Below are positions 17,064-25,836 of a DNA stretch of 64,000 bases, piece after piece. A model generated the notes under the pieces. That model saw only the letters and a list, made by a program, of their open reading frames with translations. It was not told the origin of the DNA and did not search any database. How positions within the stretch are numbered: the stretch's first letter is position 1; the number at the start of each line of letters is the position of its first letter. Source of the stretch: JAAYBQ01 sp035403465 (GTDB lineage Bacteria > Spirochaetota > UBA4802 > UBA5550); assembly GCA_035403465.1 (NCBI GenBank), contig DAONFG010000002.1, positions 124,001 to 188,000 on the forward strand. Reading direction: 5' to 3'. Made by a program: the position numbers and the translations under genes.

Positions 17064-17810
17064 TCAACTCCTTGAGGGAAGATATTCCAGGGGATTTTCC
17101 GGTTTTCCGGCTTTCCCTATCTGGAAATGGAGTATACTATCGCTGCTTATTTTTCCCAGGAGCGATCCCGTTTTAACAGACTGCCCCTCTCTTACATTCA
17201 CCCTTTCCATATTTGAGTAGACTGTAATATACCTGTTTTCATGCATGATTACTATATACTTTCCGTAGCCGCGCATATACCCGATTTTTTTGACCACACC
17301 CTTTTCCGATGCATAGACATCGGCATCAGGAGTACTATTAATTATGATACCAATGGATTTTACCCCTTCATCTCCGTCCTTTCTGCATGTTTTTACTTTT
17401 TTCAACGGCCACTGAAAGTCAGGCCTGTTCCTGCAGCTCTTGATTACAGGTTTTTCAGAGGTTTTTGTTTTATTTTTTGCGCCGGGCACCGGTATCCTGA
17501 GTTTCATCCCCGGAATAATTTTACCGCTGCTGCATTTGTTTATTTCAAGAATAGAATCAGGGGACACGCCGAATTTACGTGCTATGCCATAAACAGTGTC
17601 GCCCCTGCGGACGGTATATGTATCTGTTGGTATTATGTCTCTATCGGCTTCTCCCCCGCGTGTGTCATACTTTCCGTATGCTGCGATATCCTTCGCCTTC
17701 CCTTTGCCGGATACGCTGTTTCCAGTACGCGCTTCCGTGCGCGTATTCATCATTGCAATGATCAAGAGAACTGCGAAGCAGATAAAAAATAAGGAGCTTC
17801 GCCTTTTCAT
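17064..17810 (-). CDS. LysM plus degenerate LytM (M23-like) protein, NlpD-like
   Basis: 248 residues with an N-terminal signal or anchor (FFICFAVLLIIAMM), one LysM murein-binding domain (YTVRRGDTVYGIARKFG, residues about 66-110) and a C-terminal LytM fold. The peptidase residues are missing: the first His/Asp pair is replaced (SIGIIINSTPDADVY) and the final H-x-H is reduced to ILHF. E. coli NlpD, an activator of murein amidases, has the same build, so I infer an amidase-activator or structural role rather than peptidase activity. It stands as a single gene. Confidence 0.82.
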   Translation of the reverse strand: MKRRSSLFFICFAVLLIIAMMNTRTEARTGNSVSGKGKAKDIAAYGKYDTRGGEADRDIIPTDTYTVRRGDTVYGIARKFGVSPDSILEINKCSSGKIIPGMKLRIPVPGAKNKTKTSEKPVIKSCRNRPDFQWPLKKVKTCRKDGDEGVKSIGIIINSTPDADVYASEKGVVKKIGYMRGYGKYIVIMHENRYITVYSNMERVNVREGQSVKTGSLLGKISSDSILHFQIGKAGKPENPLEYLPSRS

Positions 17811-17998
17811 TAATTTAACCGCCCTTTTGGGGCATACTAACCCTTATTCATATTATCGAAAGGCGCGTCTTTATAGTTTAGCATATTTTTTAATTTTTTG
17901 TGATTATAACAAATAAATGAAGTTTTGTATCAAATTTATACAGCTGCAGCCCGCATAGGCATGACTTGAAGTTTAATCATCGCCATTATTCAGCAGGA

Positions 17999-19549
17999 TT
18001 ATTCACGGTATTCATCGATTTCCCTGTTAAAATCGTATACCATGCGGGCAAGCCCTTTTGAGGAGTCGGACATCTCTTCAATTTTAAGTGTATTGTGCTG
18101 TGCAAGCTCGTTTATGCCTGCAATAGTTTTAGAGATCTCCTCGATTGCACTTCTCTGCTCCCTCATGGCATTTACGATCTCTTCGGATTTAACACGCACC
18201 TGTTCAGTGTTAATGTTTACATTTTCATTCGACGTAAGCTGCTTTGTCATGTGTGCTGAAATTGTGGTTACTTTGACGCCGATGGTTTCAACATCCTCTA
18301 TAATAGAGGCAATTGTCTCAACAATTCCCGTGACATTCCGGAACCCGTTTTCTATCTCGTTTTCATTGGCATGGATCAGGCGGTCGATCTCCTTGATGCT
18401 TGATGCAGTCTGGTCAGCAAGCTTTGATATCTCGTCAGCAACAACTGCAAATCCCCTGCCGGCGTTACCGGCCCGCGCAGCCTCGATCGCCGCGTTCAGC
18501 GAAAGCAGGTTGATCCGGTCCGAGATGTCGTTTATTATCTGAATGACCCCGGTCATTTCTTTTGAACTGCTGCTGATTTTTGCCATGCTGTCGTTCATAA
18601 CACGCAGAGAATCTTCTCCCGACTTTGCGCTGGCGGAAACATTAACAAGGGCGGTGTTGGCGCCTTTTACGACATCGTTCATGCTTCTTATGACCTCAGA
18701 GAGGTCGGTGATTGTTGCCTTCAGGATGTTCATGCTCTCGTTCTGGACCTCGACGATCCTGACAACGTTTTCAGCGCCAGCGGTTATCTCTTCAATAGAT
18801 GCCGAAACCTCTTCTGTTGACGCTGCCTGGTTGTGGGTGTTGTCGGAAAACGTTACAAGGGTGGACGACATATCGTGCGAGGTCAGGACAAGTTTTTCGG
18901 AATTGGCTTTCAATACATTCTTGATAAAATCGGTTTGTTTCAGGTTCTTCTGCGCCTCGCTGTCTGACAGGGCGACACTCTTGTTAAATATTTTTATGGT
19001 AAGAAACGAAATTGCATACACAAAAACAAGTGAAAAGAGAGAGTCATTGAACGCAAGGAATGTTCCCTCTTTGAAAGGTGTGTCAACATGATTATGCGCG
19101 ATCAGGTAAATCGAAACATCAGCGATTATAAACAGAGCGAAATTCAGCGTGAGCACCCTGACCGTGCAGAATATTGTACAGAACGCAATGACGCTGTACA
19201 TGAAAAATATATATGTATGGTACGTGAGATAGGGCCTTGCAGTGGCTTCGGAGACAAGACCGTTAATGAGCGTAAGAGAAAAACCTGTCACAAGAATATT
19301 TGCCGCTACAGGAAATTTCCCCTTGCGGAGATAAAACAGGCTTATGATGATACCAACAAGAAGTATCGGCGTAACAACGATGGTCCGCAGGAACGCCTGG
19401 AAATCTGCGATGACAAGAAGAACATGAAGTACAACAAGGAGGATAAGTATTATTGACTCCAGTAAAAAAAGGAAACGCACCCGTGCCCGCGTCAGGTAGT
19501 CAGCCTTATCGAACCCGCCCAGAAACAGGTTTGAAATCCGTTTTATCAT
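17999..19549 (-). CDS. Methyl-accepting chemotaxis protein
   Basis: 516 residues. The N-terminal 200 residues form about five or six membrane helices with only short loops, so sensing is probably within the membrane or indirect. The rest is a cytoplasmic coiled coil with the conserved signalling hairpin RINLLSLNAAIEAARAG followed by GRGFAVVADEISKLA (about residues 345-380), which contacts CheA and CheW. No HAMP domain is obvious. No other chemotaxis genes are in the window. Confidence 0.93.
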   Translation of the reverse strand: MIKRISNLFLGGFDKADYLTRARVRFLFLLESIILILLVVLHVLLVIADFQAFLRTIVVTPILLVGIIISLFYLRKGKFPVAANILVTGFSLTLINGLVSEATARPYLTYHTYIFFMYSVIAFCTIFCTVRVLTLNFALFIIADVSIYLIAHNHVDTPFKEGTFLAFNDSLFSLVFVYAISFLTIKIFNKSVALSDSEAQKNLKQTDFIKNVLKANSEKLVLTSHDMSSTLVTFSDNTHNQAASTEEVSASIEEITAGAENVVRIVEVQNESMNILKATITDLSEVIRSMNDVVKGANTALVNVSASAKSGEDSLRVMNDSMAKISSSSKEMTGVIQIINDISDRINLLSLNAAIEAARAGNAGRGFAVVADEISKLADQTASSIKEIDRLIHANENEIENGFRNVTGIVETIASIIEDVETIGVKVTTISAHMTKQLTSNENVNINTEQVRVKSEEIVNAMREQRSAIEEISKTIAGINELAQHNTLKIEEMSDSSKGLARMVYDFNREIDEYRE

Positions 19550-19704
19550 ATTGTTATCCTGTCAGTTAATTTTGGAGAGATATACCTTTCACAGGCGTAT
19601 ATTGAATCCCGGCTTCCTGTTCCGAGTCATTATCTATTCCGGAATTAACCACCGGCTGAAGAAAAAGTAAAGCAAAAAAGAGTCCCGGCCTGATTTATGC
19701 AGAA

Positions 19705-19985
19705 TTATTTGGCGGCCGGAACCGGCATTTCAAAACCTTCAGAGGCAGGCAGGTGTCCCTGCTTAACCTCCCCGCTATTGCACCTGAACTTTAACAAACC
19801 AGAATTCAGTACTGCCTGTTGAGAAACTTCACGAAAGATATTTTCCCCGGATCAGCCGAGAGGTCAATCCTTGCGCTGTCATCAACGCCCCAGTTGAAAG
19901 ACCTGTATGGCCGGCCCGTCAATGGGTCGCCTTGTTCTTCAAGTTTCTCCTTGTTGATGATTGTGAGTCCGAAGCTTCCCAGCAT
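19705..19985 (-). pseudogene. Small gene split by a frameshift, downstream of nikR
   Basis: Reading down from ATG at 19985, frame 1 encodes MLGSFGLTIINKEKLEEQGD onward and stops at 19806 after 59 codons. A second frame takes over near the GGGGAAAA run around 19846-19853 and runs to a stop at 19705, ending LPASEGFEMPVPAAK. A -1 shift joins them into about 93 residues that read as one protein (…LSADPG, then ENIFREVSQQAVLNSG). No canonical slippery heptamer is present, so a mutation or an assembly error is more likely than programmed shifting. If the shift is wrong, the first frame alone is a 59-residue protein. The gene begins 20 bases after the nikR stop. I do not recognise the family. Confidence 0.45.
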
Positions 19986-20005
19986 CTCATGCTTTTATAA
20001 AGCGT

Positions 20006-20434
20006 CTATTCCTCCAGGTTCTGCTCTGTTGATGCTATTACAAATTTCCCGTGCTTTACATTTTTAGTTGAAAGGATCATCTCGGCCAGGGACTTGATTA
20101 CGCCAGCCTTGCCGCGCAGTATAATGACCTCGAGGCAGTTGTGCTCATCAAGGTGGATATGTGTTGTTGAAACGATGTTCCGGTAGTAGTCATGCTGCAG
20201 GTGGTTCAGCCTGTCAGTGATGTCGCCGTGGTGGTGGTTGTATATCATGGTGAGTGTGCCGAATGCTTCTGCATCGGGATCCTCAACCTGCTGTGCCACA
20301 AGTGTATCCCGGATAAGGTCGCGGATCGCTTCGGACCTGTTAACGTAGCCCTTTTCAGTTATAAGTTCGTCAAACCTGCCAAGCAGCTTCTCTTCGATTG
20401 AAACTCCGAACCTGATGATATTCCTGTCAAGCAT
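20006..20434 (-). CDS. nikR: Nickel-responsive regulator NikR
   Basis: 142 residues. The N-terminal ribbon-helix-helix DNA-binding domain is IIRFGVSIEEKLLGRFDEL with YVNRSEAIRDLIRD. The C-terminal ACT-like metal domain holds the high-affinity Ni(II) ligands: the His in HLQHDYY, the His pair of THIHLDEH, and the Cys of NCLEV. It represses nickel uptake when nickel is bound. I start it at 20434, where GGAG lies 8 nt upstream, rather than at the ATG 12 codons earlier, which has no ribosome site and no family similarity. No nickel transporter is nearby. Confidence 0.92.
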   Translation of the reverse strand: MLDRNIIRFGVSIEEKLLGRFDELITEKGYVNRSEAIRDLIRDTLVAQQVEDPDAEAFGTLTMIYNHHHGDITDRLNHLQHDYYRNIVSTTHIHLDEHNCLEVIILRGKAGVIKSLAEMILSTKNVKHGKFVIASTEQNLEE

Positions 20435-20475
20435 GCATACAACTCCGCTGGTTTTATAAAAATATTGCATTTAAC

Positions 20476-20645
20476 GTCACTGCGAGGCATAAAAGCAAGC
20501 ATTATAGAAACATCATGTTTCGTGCTTGCAGGCTGCCATCGTGGCAGCACTGCCGTGGCAGTCTGTTCCTGGAAAAATCAATTCTATTATATTATATTAA
20601 ACACATTCCTGTCTGAACAGATTACTTCACTTCGTTCGCAATGAC
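20476..20645. repeat. Palindromic intergenic repeat, copy B (larger form)
   Basis: It shares the ends and internal blocks of copy A at 8988-9096 but is longer by about 60 bases. The extra part holds nested hairpins: GCAAGCA with TGCTTGC (20495-20501 and 20523-20529), enclosing GAAACAT with ATGTTTC, then GCTGCCA with TGGCAGC (20532-20538 and 20542-20548). The outer ends are GTCACTGCGAGG and CGTTCGCAATGAC. Confidence 0.7.
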
Positions 20646-20880
20646 AGGAGTGATCTAAATCTTAACCTCTTTAATAAACTTTTTTAAGGATTATTTGTGA
20701 ATCATCACAAATCAAAAATAAAACAACAATTCCTGCTTGTCAAGGTTATATAGTATTTGACTAATAGCGGTCCGATAATCCATTTTATCATGATTTACCC
20801 TTTAAATTCCATCCTTCCCTTATATGTTCCGGCTTGACCCGGATTAAGTAACGGGAACGGTATTAAACCCGGCATTAAAA
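20646..20880. other. Noncoding spacer
   Basis: AT-rich sequence between the repeat and the methyltransferase gene, and the rest of a gap of about 445 bases. I see no convincing coding frame, RNA gene or terminator. It probably carries divergent promoters for nikR and the methyltransferase, but no clear -35/-10 pair with correct spacing was found. Confidence 0.5.
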
Positions 20881-21687
20881 ATGAAATTCCCCTGTAAGGG
20901 AATTACCGTTTTTGCGGATGATAGAGACAGGAACCGGAGAAACAGAAACTTGGCACAGAACAATCCGTATGAATCAATTGCTGAAGCCTATGACTACATG
21001 CTGCGCCACGTGGATTACGAAAGGTGGTACCAGTACATAAGCGGAATAATGATATATTTTGTGAACAATCCCAGGAGCGTTCTTGAACTTGGCTGCGGCA
21101 CCGGAAGGTTCGGAGCAAAGTTCTCGGCCGACGACTTTACCATTTACGGCATAGACAGGTCCATGCAGATGCTGCAGGTAGCGAAAACAAGGGCGTTCAG
21201 AAATTTCAGGATAATATGCGCGGACATACGGCAGTTCGCAATCAGCCGCAAAGTGGACTTCATCTTCAGCGTTCATGATACTATGAATTACCTGCTCGAA
21301 CCTGGAGATATACGAAAAACGTTTTCATGCGTCAGGGAGTGTATGCATGAAGAGAGCGTATTCATGTTTGACATCACCACCGAGCACAACATCGACAGGT
21401 TCTTCGACAACAAGACATCCTTTTACAAAACAGGGGGCAAACACATCTCCTGGAGCAACCGCTACGACAGGGAGAAGAAACTTGTTATTTCCAGCTTTGT
21501 CGTAGATCTGAAGAGCGGAGAAAAATATACCGAAGAGCATGTACAGAGAATCTACACACTGGCCGAAATTAAAAAGATACTTGAGGATGAGGGATTCGAC
21601 ATAATCGCTATCGGCAGCGATTACACAATGGACTACCCCTCGCCAGAAACTGTAATGATAAATTTCATCACAAAGAGGAGCGACTGA
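20881..21687 (+). CDS. Class I SAM-dependent methyltransferase
   Basis: Up to 268 residues. The SAM-binding motif VLELGCGTGRFG lies at about residues 67-78, with an acidic end of strand beta2 (IYGIDRSMQML) and the later motif DFIFSVHDTMNYL. The fold is that of small-molecule methyltransferases; the substrate is unknown. The ATG at 20881 has no ribosome site; a TTG at 20950 has GGAG 10 nt upstream and would give 245 residues beginning just before the conserved NNPYESIAEAYDYML, so it is a real alternative. The stop overlaps the next start (TGATG). Confidence 0.82.
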   Translation: MKFPCKGITVFADDRDRNRRNRNLAQNNPYESIAEAYDYMLRHVDYERWYQYISGIMIYFVNNPRSVLELGCGTGRFGAKFSADDFTIYGIDRSMQMLQVAKTRAFRNFRIICADIRQFAISRKVDFIFSVHDTMNYLLEPGDIRKTFSCVRECMHEESVFMFDITTEHNIDRFFDNKTSFYKTGGKHISWSNRYDREKKLVISSFVVDLKSGEKYTEEHVQRIYTLAEIKKILEDEGFDIIAIGSDYTMDYPSPETVMINFITKRSD

Positions 21688-22016
21688 TGGAAATATTCTT
21701 TTACTTTGCCGGACTCCTGCTGGGCATATGCGTTTTCCTGTATATACTCTCGCTGCTGCATACCGCAAAGGATAAAATTTCGGGGATTACAAGCACGCAG
21801 CCCGGACCTGCAGAGAATATCGAACCCGGAACAATCTCTTTCCGTAAACGGCCGGCGCTCCCGCCAGGGACACGCATCTGCCCAATGTGCGGGTCGCCCC
21901 TTACAAAATACGAGGGACTCTACGCATCAAAAATCGACATGACAAACAGCAGCAAGCTCATGATCCTGGGATGCAAATACTGCTACAGGGAAACAGAAGA
22001 TTCCGTAAATTCATGA
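21687..22016 (+). CDS. Membrane-anchored zinc-ribbon protein
   Basis: 109 residues: one N-terminal membrane helix (about 2-24), a linker, and a C-terminal zinc ribbon with CPMCG (about residues 70-74) and CKYCY (about 97-101). It overlaps the methyltransferase stop by one base and is surely co-translated with it. I know no function for it; the ribbon may bind a partner or nucleic acid at the cytoplasmic face. Confidence 0.75.
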   Translation: MEIFFYFAGLLLGICVFLYILSLLHTAKDKISGITSTQPGPAENIEPGTISFRKRPALPPGTRICPMCGSPLTKYEGLYASKIDMTNSSKLMILGCKYCYRETEDSVNS

Positions 22017-22142
22017 CGGAATGCTAACAGGCAGGTCGGATCTGAAGTTTTATATAGTCAACTGTTAAGATTTTCTCCTGTCATTTCTATATGTTCTGCA
22101 AATCCTGATTTATCCATTTTAACAATCCCCCCTGTCTGGCAC

Positions 22143-22168
22143 GAACAAGGGGCTTCAGCCCCTTGTTC
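22143..22168. terminator. GC-rich hairpin between convergent genes
   Basis: A perfect 11-bp stem GAACAAGGGGC, loop TTCA, GCCCCTTGTTC lies 8 bases past the end of the SDR gene and after the zinc-ribbon gene. There is no strong T-run next to it, so a terminator role is likely from position but not proven. It could also be a small repeat. Confidence 0.5.
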
Positions 22169-22176
22169 TATAAGTA

Positions 22177-22965
22177 CTACTGCGCAGACATACCGCCGTC
22201 AATTGGAATAACAGCACCTGTCATAAAATCTGAAGCAGCAGATGAAAGGAATACTACAAGTCCCTTGATATCCTCTGCCTCGCCCGCCTTGTGCAGGGGA
22301 ATAACGTTAAGCATTGCATTCAGCATGTTCTCCATGCCGGGCTTAAAAACGTACCCCATCATGTCCGTGTGGAAGAAACCGGGAGCGACACAGTTTACGT
22401 GAATTTTATGGCCCGCAAGCTTGATAGCCAGATTTTTTGTCAGCACCTCAATTGCCGCTTTGGATGAGTTATATGCCACTGCGGGGTGGGCGAGCTCATT
22501 CGAACCCCTTGATCCGAATATAGACGACACATTAATAATCTTTCCGCCGCCCTGGGCCTTCATGATGTTTGCTACCTTCTGGGTAAGTATCCAGACGCCG
22601 CGCACATTTACATTGAAAATTTTATCCCACGCGTCCAGCGGGAATTCAAGAGTGGGAGCACCCCACGTTACCCCTGAATTGTTCACCAGTATATCAATCC
22701 TGCCGAATTCCTTCATGGCGGCGTCAACAAGATTATCAATATCCTCTTTTTTGCCAAGGTCACATTTAACAGCAAGGTACCTGATGCCGTTTGCTGCTGC
22801 GAGTTTTTTGCCGGTCTCTTCACAGTTCTCGACCTTTCGCGATGCAATCACAAGATTTGCTCCTGCCTCTGCAAGGCCCTCTGCCATAAACTCCCCTATC
22901 CCGCGGCCGCCGCCGGTAACCAGGGCAACTTTACCTTTCAGGTTGAACATATCCATAACTTTCAT
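22177..22965 (-). CDS. Short-chain dehydrogenase/reductase (SDR)
   Basis: 262 residues, classical SDR length. Cofactor motif TGGGRGIG (about 17-24), NNSG (about 93-96), catalytic Ser in INVSSIFGS and YNSSK with Tyr/Lys (about 162-166). ASRKVEN after beta2 suggests NADP(H) preference. Most similar in outline to gluconate 5-dehydrogenase and 3-oxoacyl-ACP reductase type enzymes; the substrate cannot be fixed. AAGGAG precedes the ATG. Single gene. Confidence 0.9.
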   Translation of the reverse strand: MKVMDMFNLKGKVALVTGGGRGIGEFMAEGLAEAGANLVIASRKVENCEETGKKLAAANGIRYLAVKCDLGKKEDIDNLVDAAMKEFGRIDILVNNSGVTWGAPTLEFPLDAWDKIFNVNVRGVWILTQKVANIMKAQGGGKIINVSSIFGSRGSNELAHPAVAYNSSKAAIEVLTKNLAIKLAGHKIHVNCVAPGFFHTDMMGYVFKPGMENMLNAMLNVIPLHKAGEAEDIKGLVVFLSSAASDFMTGAVIPIDGGMSAQ

Positions 22966-23184
22966 AGTATAACTCCTTTACTTTATTCTGCGCCGGTGCC
23001 GCTTGAAAACTGCATACCTGGCATATCACAACATATTATTCCGTGATACTCATACTGCGGAATAAGCCAGTGCAGTAACATGGCTTAAAGACTCCGGCTT
23101 AAACCGGTTTTAAGCATCAATATCTGAACTGTTTACGGCAAGTCAACCTGTTTTATGAAAAATCAAAAATGACATTTTATTTAC

Positions 23185-23220
23185 TTGCGTTGGTAAAATA
23201 CTTCTTATATTGTATTTTAC
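23185..23220 (+). promoter_or_regulatory. Promoter with palindromic operator before the Nudix gene
   Basis: A perfect 9-bp inverted repeat GTAAAATAC (23193-23201) and GTATTTTAC (23212-23220) lies directly before the Nudix gene. A candidate -35 TTGCGT (23185-23190) and -10 TATATT (23206-23211, within the loop of the repeat) are 15 bases apart. A repressor bound here would cover the -10. The repressor is not identified. Confidence 0.5.
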
Positions 23221-23229
23221 GAGGTTTTT

Positions 23230-23646
23230 ATGAGAGATAAACAATATAAAAATCCTGTACCAACTGTTGATATTATAATCGAAACAGCGCATGGAGACAG
23301 GAAAGGTATTGTTTTAATTAAAAGAAAGAATCCCCCTTTCGGCTGGGCAATCCCCGGGGGATTTGTAGATTATGGCGAGACCCTTGAACAGGCAGCAGTC
23401 CGCGAAGCTCTCGAGGAAACATCTCTGCGTATTAAATTGCTCCGCCAGTTCCACACCTATTCAGATCCGTCACGTGACCCCAGGCTCCACACGGTAACAA
23501 CAGTCTTTATTGCTGAAGCGAAGGGAAATCCCGTAGGAATGGATGATGCCTCGGAGGCGGCAATCTTCAGCCGCAATGATATACCGGACCAGATAGCATT
23601 TGATCATGCAGCAATACTAGACGATTATTTTTCAGGCAGATACTGA
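23230..23646 (+). CDS. Nudix hydrolase
   Basis: 138 residues. The Nudix box is GFVDYGETLEQAAVREALEE, matching G-x5-E-x7-RE-x2-EE, followed by TSL where the family usually has xGL. IPGG precedes it as usual. The opening PTVDIIIET and ILIKRKNPPFGWAIPGG layout resembles ADP-ribose or nucleotide-sugar pyrophosphatases. It hydrolyses a nucleoside diphosphate linked to another group; substrate unknown. A palindromic operator precedes it, and the acyltransferase fusion gene follows after 15 bases, with its own GGAGG. Confidence 0.9.
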   Translation: MRDKQYKNPVPTVDIIIETAHGDRKGIVLIKRKNPPFGWAIPGGFVDYGETLEQAAVREALEETSLRIKLLRQFHTYSDPSRDPRLHTVTTVFIAEAKGNPVGMDDASEAAIFSRNDIPDQIAFDHAAILDDYFSGRY

Positions 23647-23661
23647 TAACGGAGGAAACAT

Positions 23662-25836
23662 ATGGCTCTTTCCAGGTTTATGCTCGGAGCCGCAAAAATC
23701 ACACTTGATGCCGTGTTCAAGGCATCCGCTGCAGACATTCGCGTCCATAACGTTGAAAGGATACCTGCTGCAAGCGTCATATATGTCGTAAACCACTTTA
23801 CGCGCATGGAGACAGCGTTTCTGCCTTATATAATATTCAAGCATACGGGCAAACACGCCCTTTCCCTTGCACACCATTCATTCTTCAAAGGCAAGCTGGA
23901 AAAATTTCTGCATAAAATGGGTGCAGTCTCGACAAAGGACCCTGACCGCGACCTTGTACTTACCAATGCAATGCTCACAGGCAACATGTCCCTGATTATA
24001 TTTCCCGAAGGTCAGATGATCAAGGATAAAAAACTTATAGAAAAGGGTAAGTACCTTGTCTACAACGCCGGGATCCGCAGACCCCCCCATACCGGTGCCG
24101 CAATCATTGCACTGAAATCCGAAATCATACGCCAGCTTATGAAGAAGCTATACAACGAAAGGCGCATGGCTGAGCTTGAAATATTTAAAGAGGCCTACAA
24201 AATAGAAAAAAATGATCTGGATGGTGTTATCGCAGGCTCAACATACATAGTACCTGTAAACATTACATACTATCCCATACGGGCAAGAAACAACACGATC
24301 AAGAGACTGGTCGAGAAATTTGCCGGCCAGGTTTCGGGCAGGACCGCGGAAGAGCTCGAGGTTGAGGGAACAATGCTGACCAGGGGTGTTGACATCGACA
24401 TAAACTTCGGCAAGGCCATAAGGGCTCAGGACTACCTGAAGAAAACAACCATGGTCAGAGATATAATCAAATGCGGCAGGCAGACCTGTTTTGATGAATT
24501 CACATCTGAAAAGACCGTGAAGAAGCTGAGTGTTAAAATAATGCAGGAGTACATGCAGTCCATTTACAGCATGACAACCGTAAACCACGACCACATCTTT
24601 GCATATATCCTGCTGATCCATCCTACAAGTTCGATCCCTGACTATGACTTCAAGAACAGGGCTTCGCTCGCGATCGAAAAAATCAAGGAGCTGAAACTCA
24701 CATCCTTTCACTCCACACTGCTCAAGCGCAATGAAAATATCGGTGCCGATATTTTCCATGAAAAATATGACAGTTTCATTGAGGAAGCGCTGAAGTGCGG
24801 ACTGGTCAAACTAAAGGGGACCAATATTGTCCGGGTAAACAGCAAGTTTACACCCACGTACAATTTCCACAACATAAGGCAGGATAACTTTATCGAGGTC
24901 CTGAAAAACGAGATTGAACCTCTTAAAGAACTAACCGGGATGCTCAGGCGCATCATGATCATGCCGCCGTGGATGGTCAAGCGGATGGTGCATGATACTT
25001 TTTCCAAACTCGACTTGAAAATATTCAGGACTGATTACAAAAAGTATTACCGCGAAGGCGAGACAAGGACTGAACGCAACGGCGCCCCGTTCTTCTTCCA
25101 TAACGTATTCAACAAGTACGGCGTTATACTCGTACATGGCTACATGGCTGCACCCGGCGAGGTCCGGCTTCTTGCTGAGAGGCTCTACGCAGCGGGCTAT
25201 TCCGTCTACGGGGTCAGGCTGCGCGGTCATGGTACAACGCCGGAAGACCTTGCCCATATGCAGTGGCAGGACTGGTACGAATCGGTAAACAGGGGATATG
25301 TCGTAATGAAAAACGCGGTAAATAAATTCGTTATAGCCGGGTTTTCCACTGGTGCCGGACTTGCGCTCCTGCAGGCGGCAAAAAAGAATGAAAAATTCAG
25401 CGGCCTTATTTCAATCAATGCTCCCCTGAAACTTCAGAACATTAAGGCACGCCTTTCAGGCCCGGTAAGTTTTTTCAACACCATAGTTAAAAAATTTAAT
25501 ATGGGCAACGGGAAGCTGGACTTTGTTCCCAATCACCCGGACAATCCGGAAATTAATTACAGGCGCAATCCTGTACACGGTGTTGCAGAACTGGGCAAGC
25601 TGATGAAGGTTGTCGAGGAGTCCCTCCATAAAATAAGGATCCCGGCGCTTGTAATCCAGGCTGCAAATGATCCGGTGGTTAATCCCGAGAGCGCCGATGC
25701 CATATTTGAAAAAATTAACTCAACGAGGAAAGAGCTGGTAAAGATTAACGCTGATCGCCACGGGATTTTAAGCGGCGATGAACTTGACGAGGTCGTGGAA
25801 AACATAATCCCGTTCCTTAAAAAGGTATTCAGATGA
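23662..25836 (+). CDS. Fusion of PlsC-like acyltransferase and alpha/beta hydrolase
   Basis: 724 residues. The N-terminal part (about 1-280) resembles phospholipid acyltransferases: NHFTRME near 44-50, in the place of the H-x4-D motif but with Glu for Asp, and FPEGQM near 114-119 for FPEGTR. A middle region (about 290-470) has no family that I recognise. The C-terminal part (about 485-724) is a serine hydrolase like Est30-type carboxylesterases or monoglyceride lipases: VHGYMAAPGE, nucleophile elbow GFSTG (near 560), Asp in AANDPVV (near 670) and His in DRHGIL (near 698). One chain could both attach and remove acyl groups in lipid remodelling; that is inference. It overlaps dusB by 4 bases. 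Confidence 0.82.
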   Translation: MALSRFMLGAAKITLDAVFKASAADIRVHNVERIPAASVIYVVNHFTRMETAFLPYIIFKHTGKHALSLAHHSFFKGKLEKFLHKMGAVSTKDPDRDLVLTNAMLTGNMSLIIFPEGQMIKDKKLIEKGKYLVYNAGIRRPPHTGAAIIALKSEIIRQLMKKLYNERRMAELEIFKEAYKIEKNDLDGVIAGSTYIVPVNITYYPIRARNNTIKRLVEKFAGQVSGRTAEELEVEGTMLTRGVDIDINFGKAIRAQDYLKKTTMVRDIIKCGRQTCFDEFTSEKTVKKLSVKIMQEYMQSIYSMTTVNHDHIFAYILLIHPTSSIPDYDFKNRASLAIEKIKELKLTSFHSTLLKRNENIGADIFHEKYDSFIEEALKCGLVKLKGTNIVRVNSKFTPTYNFHNIRQDNFIEVLKNEIEPLKELTGMLRRIMIMPPWMVKRMVHDTFSKLDLKIFRTDYKKYYREGETRTERNGAPFFFHNVFNKYGVILVHGYMAAPGEVRLLAERLYAAGYSVYGVRLRGHGTTPEDLAHMQWQDWYESVNRGYVVMKNAVNKFVIAGFSTGAGLALLQAAKKNEKFSGLISINAPLKLQNIKARLSGPVSFFNTIVKKFNMGNGKLDFVPNHPDNPEINYRRNPVHGVAELGKLMKVVEESLHKIRIPALVIQAANDPVVNPESADAIFEKINSTRKELVKINADRHGILSGDELDEVVENIIPFLKKVFR

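Noticed and set aside
18042..19091. Long plus-strand open frames opposite the chemotaxis receptor gene
   Set aside because: Their Ser/Ile/Met-rich translations are mirror shadows of the coiled-coil gene on the minus strand, with no ribosome sites or family motifs.
19847..19856. TGA upstream of the second frame as a selenocysteine codon
   Set aside because: The frame upstream of it has several further stops and no protein-like sequence; a frameshift from the ATG frame explains the region better.
20435..20470. Upstream ATG of nikR giving a 154-residue protein
   Set aside because: No ribosome site; the 12 extra residues are unlike NikR, and the ATG at 20434 has GGAG at the right distance.
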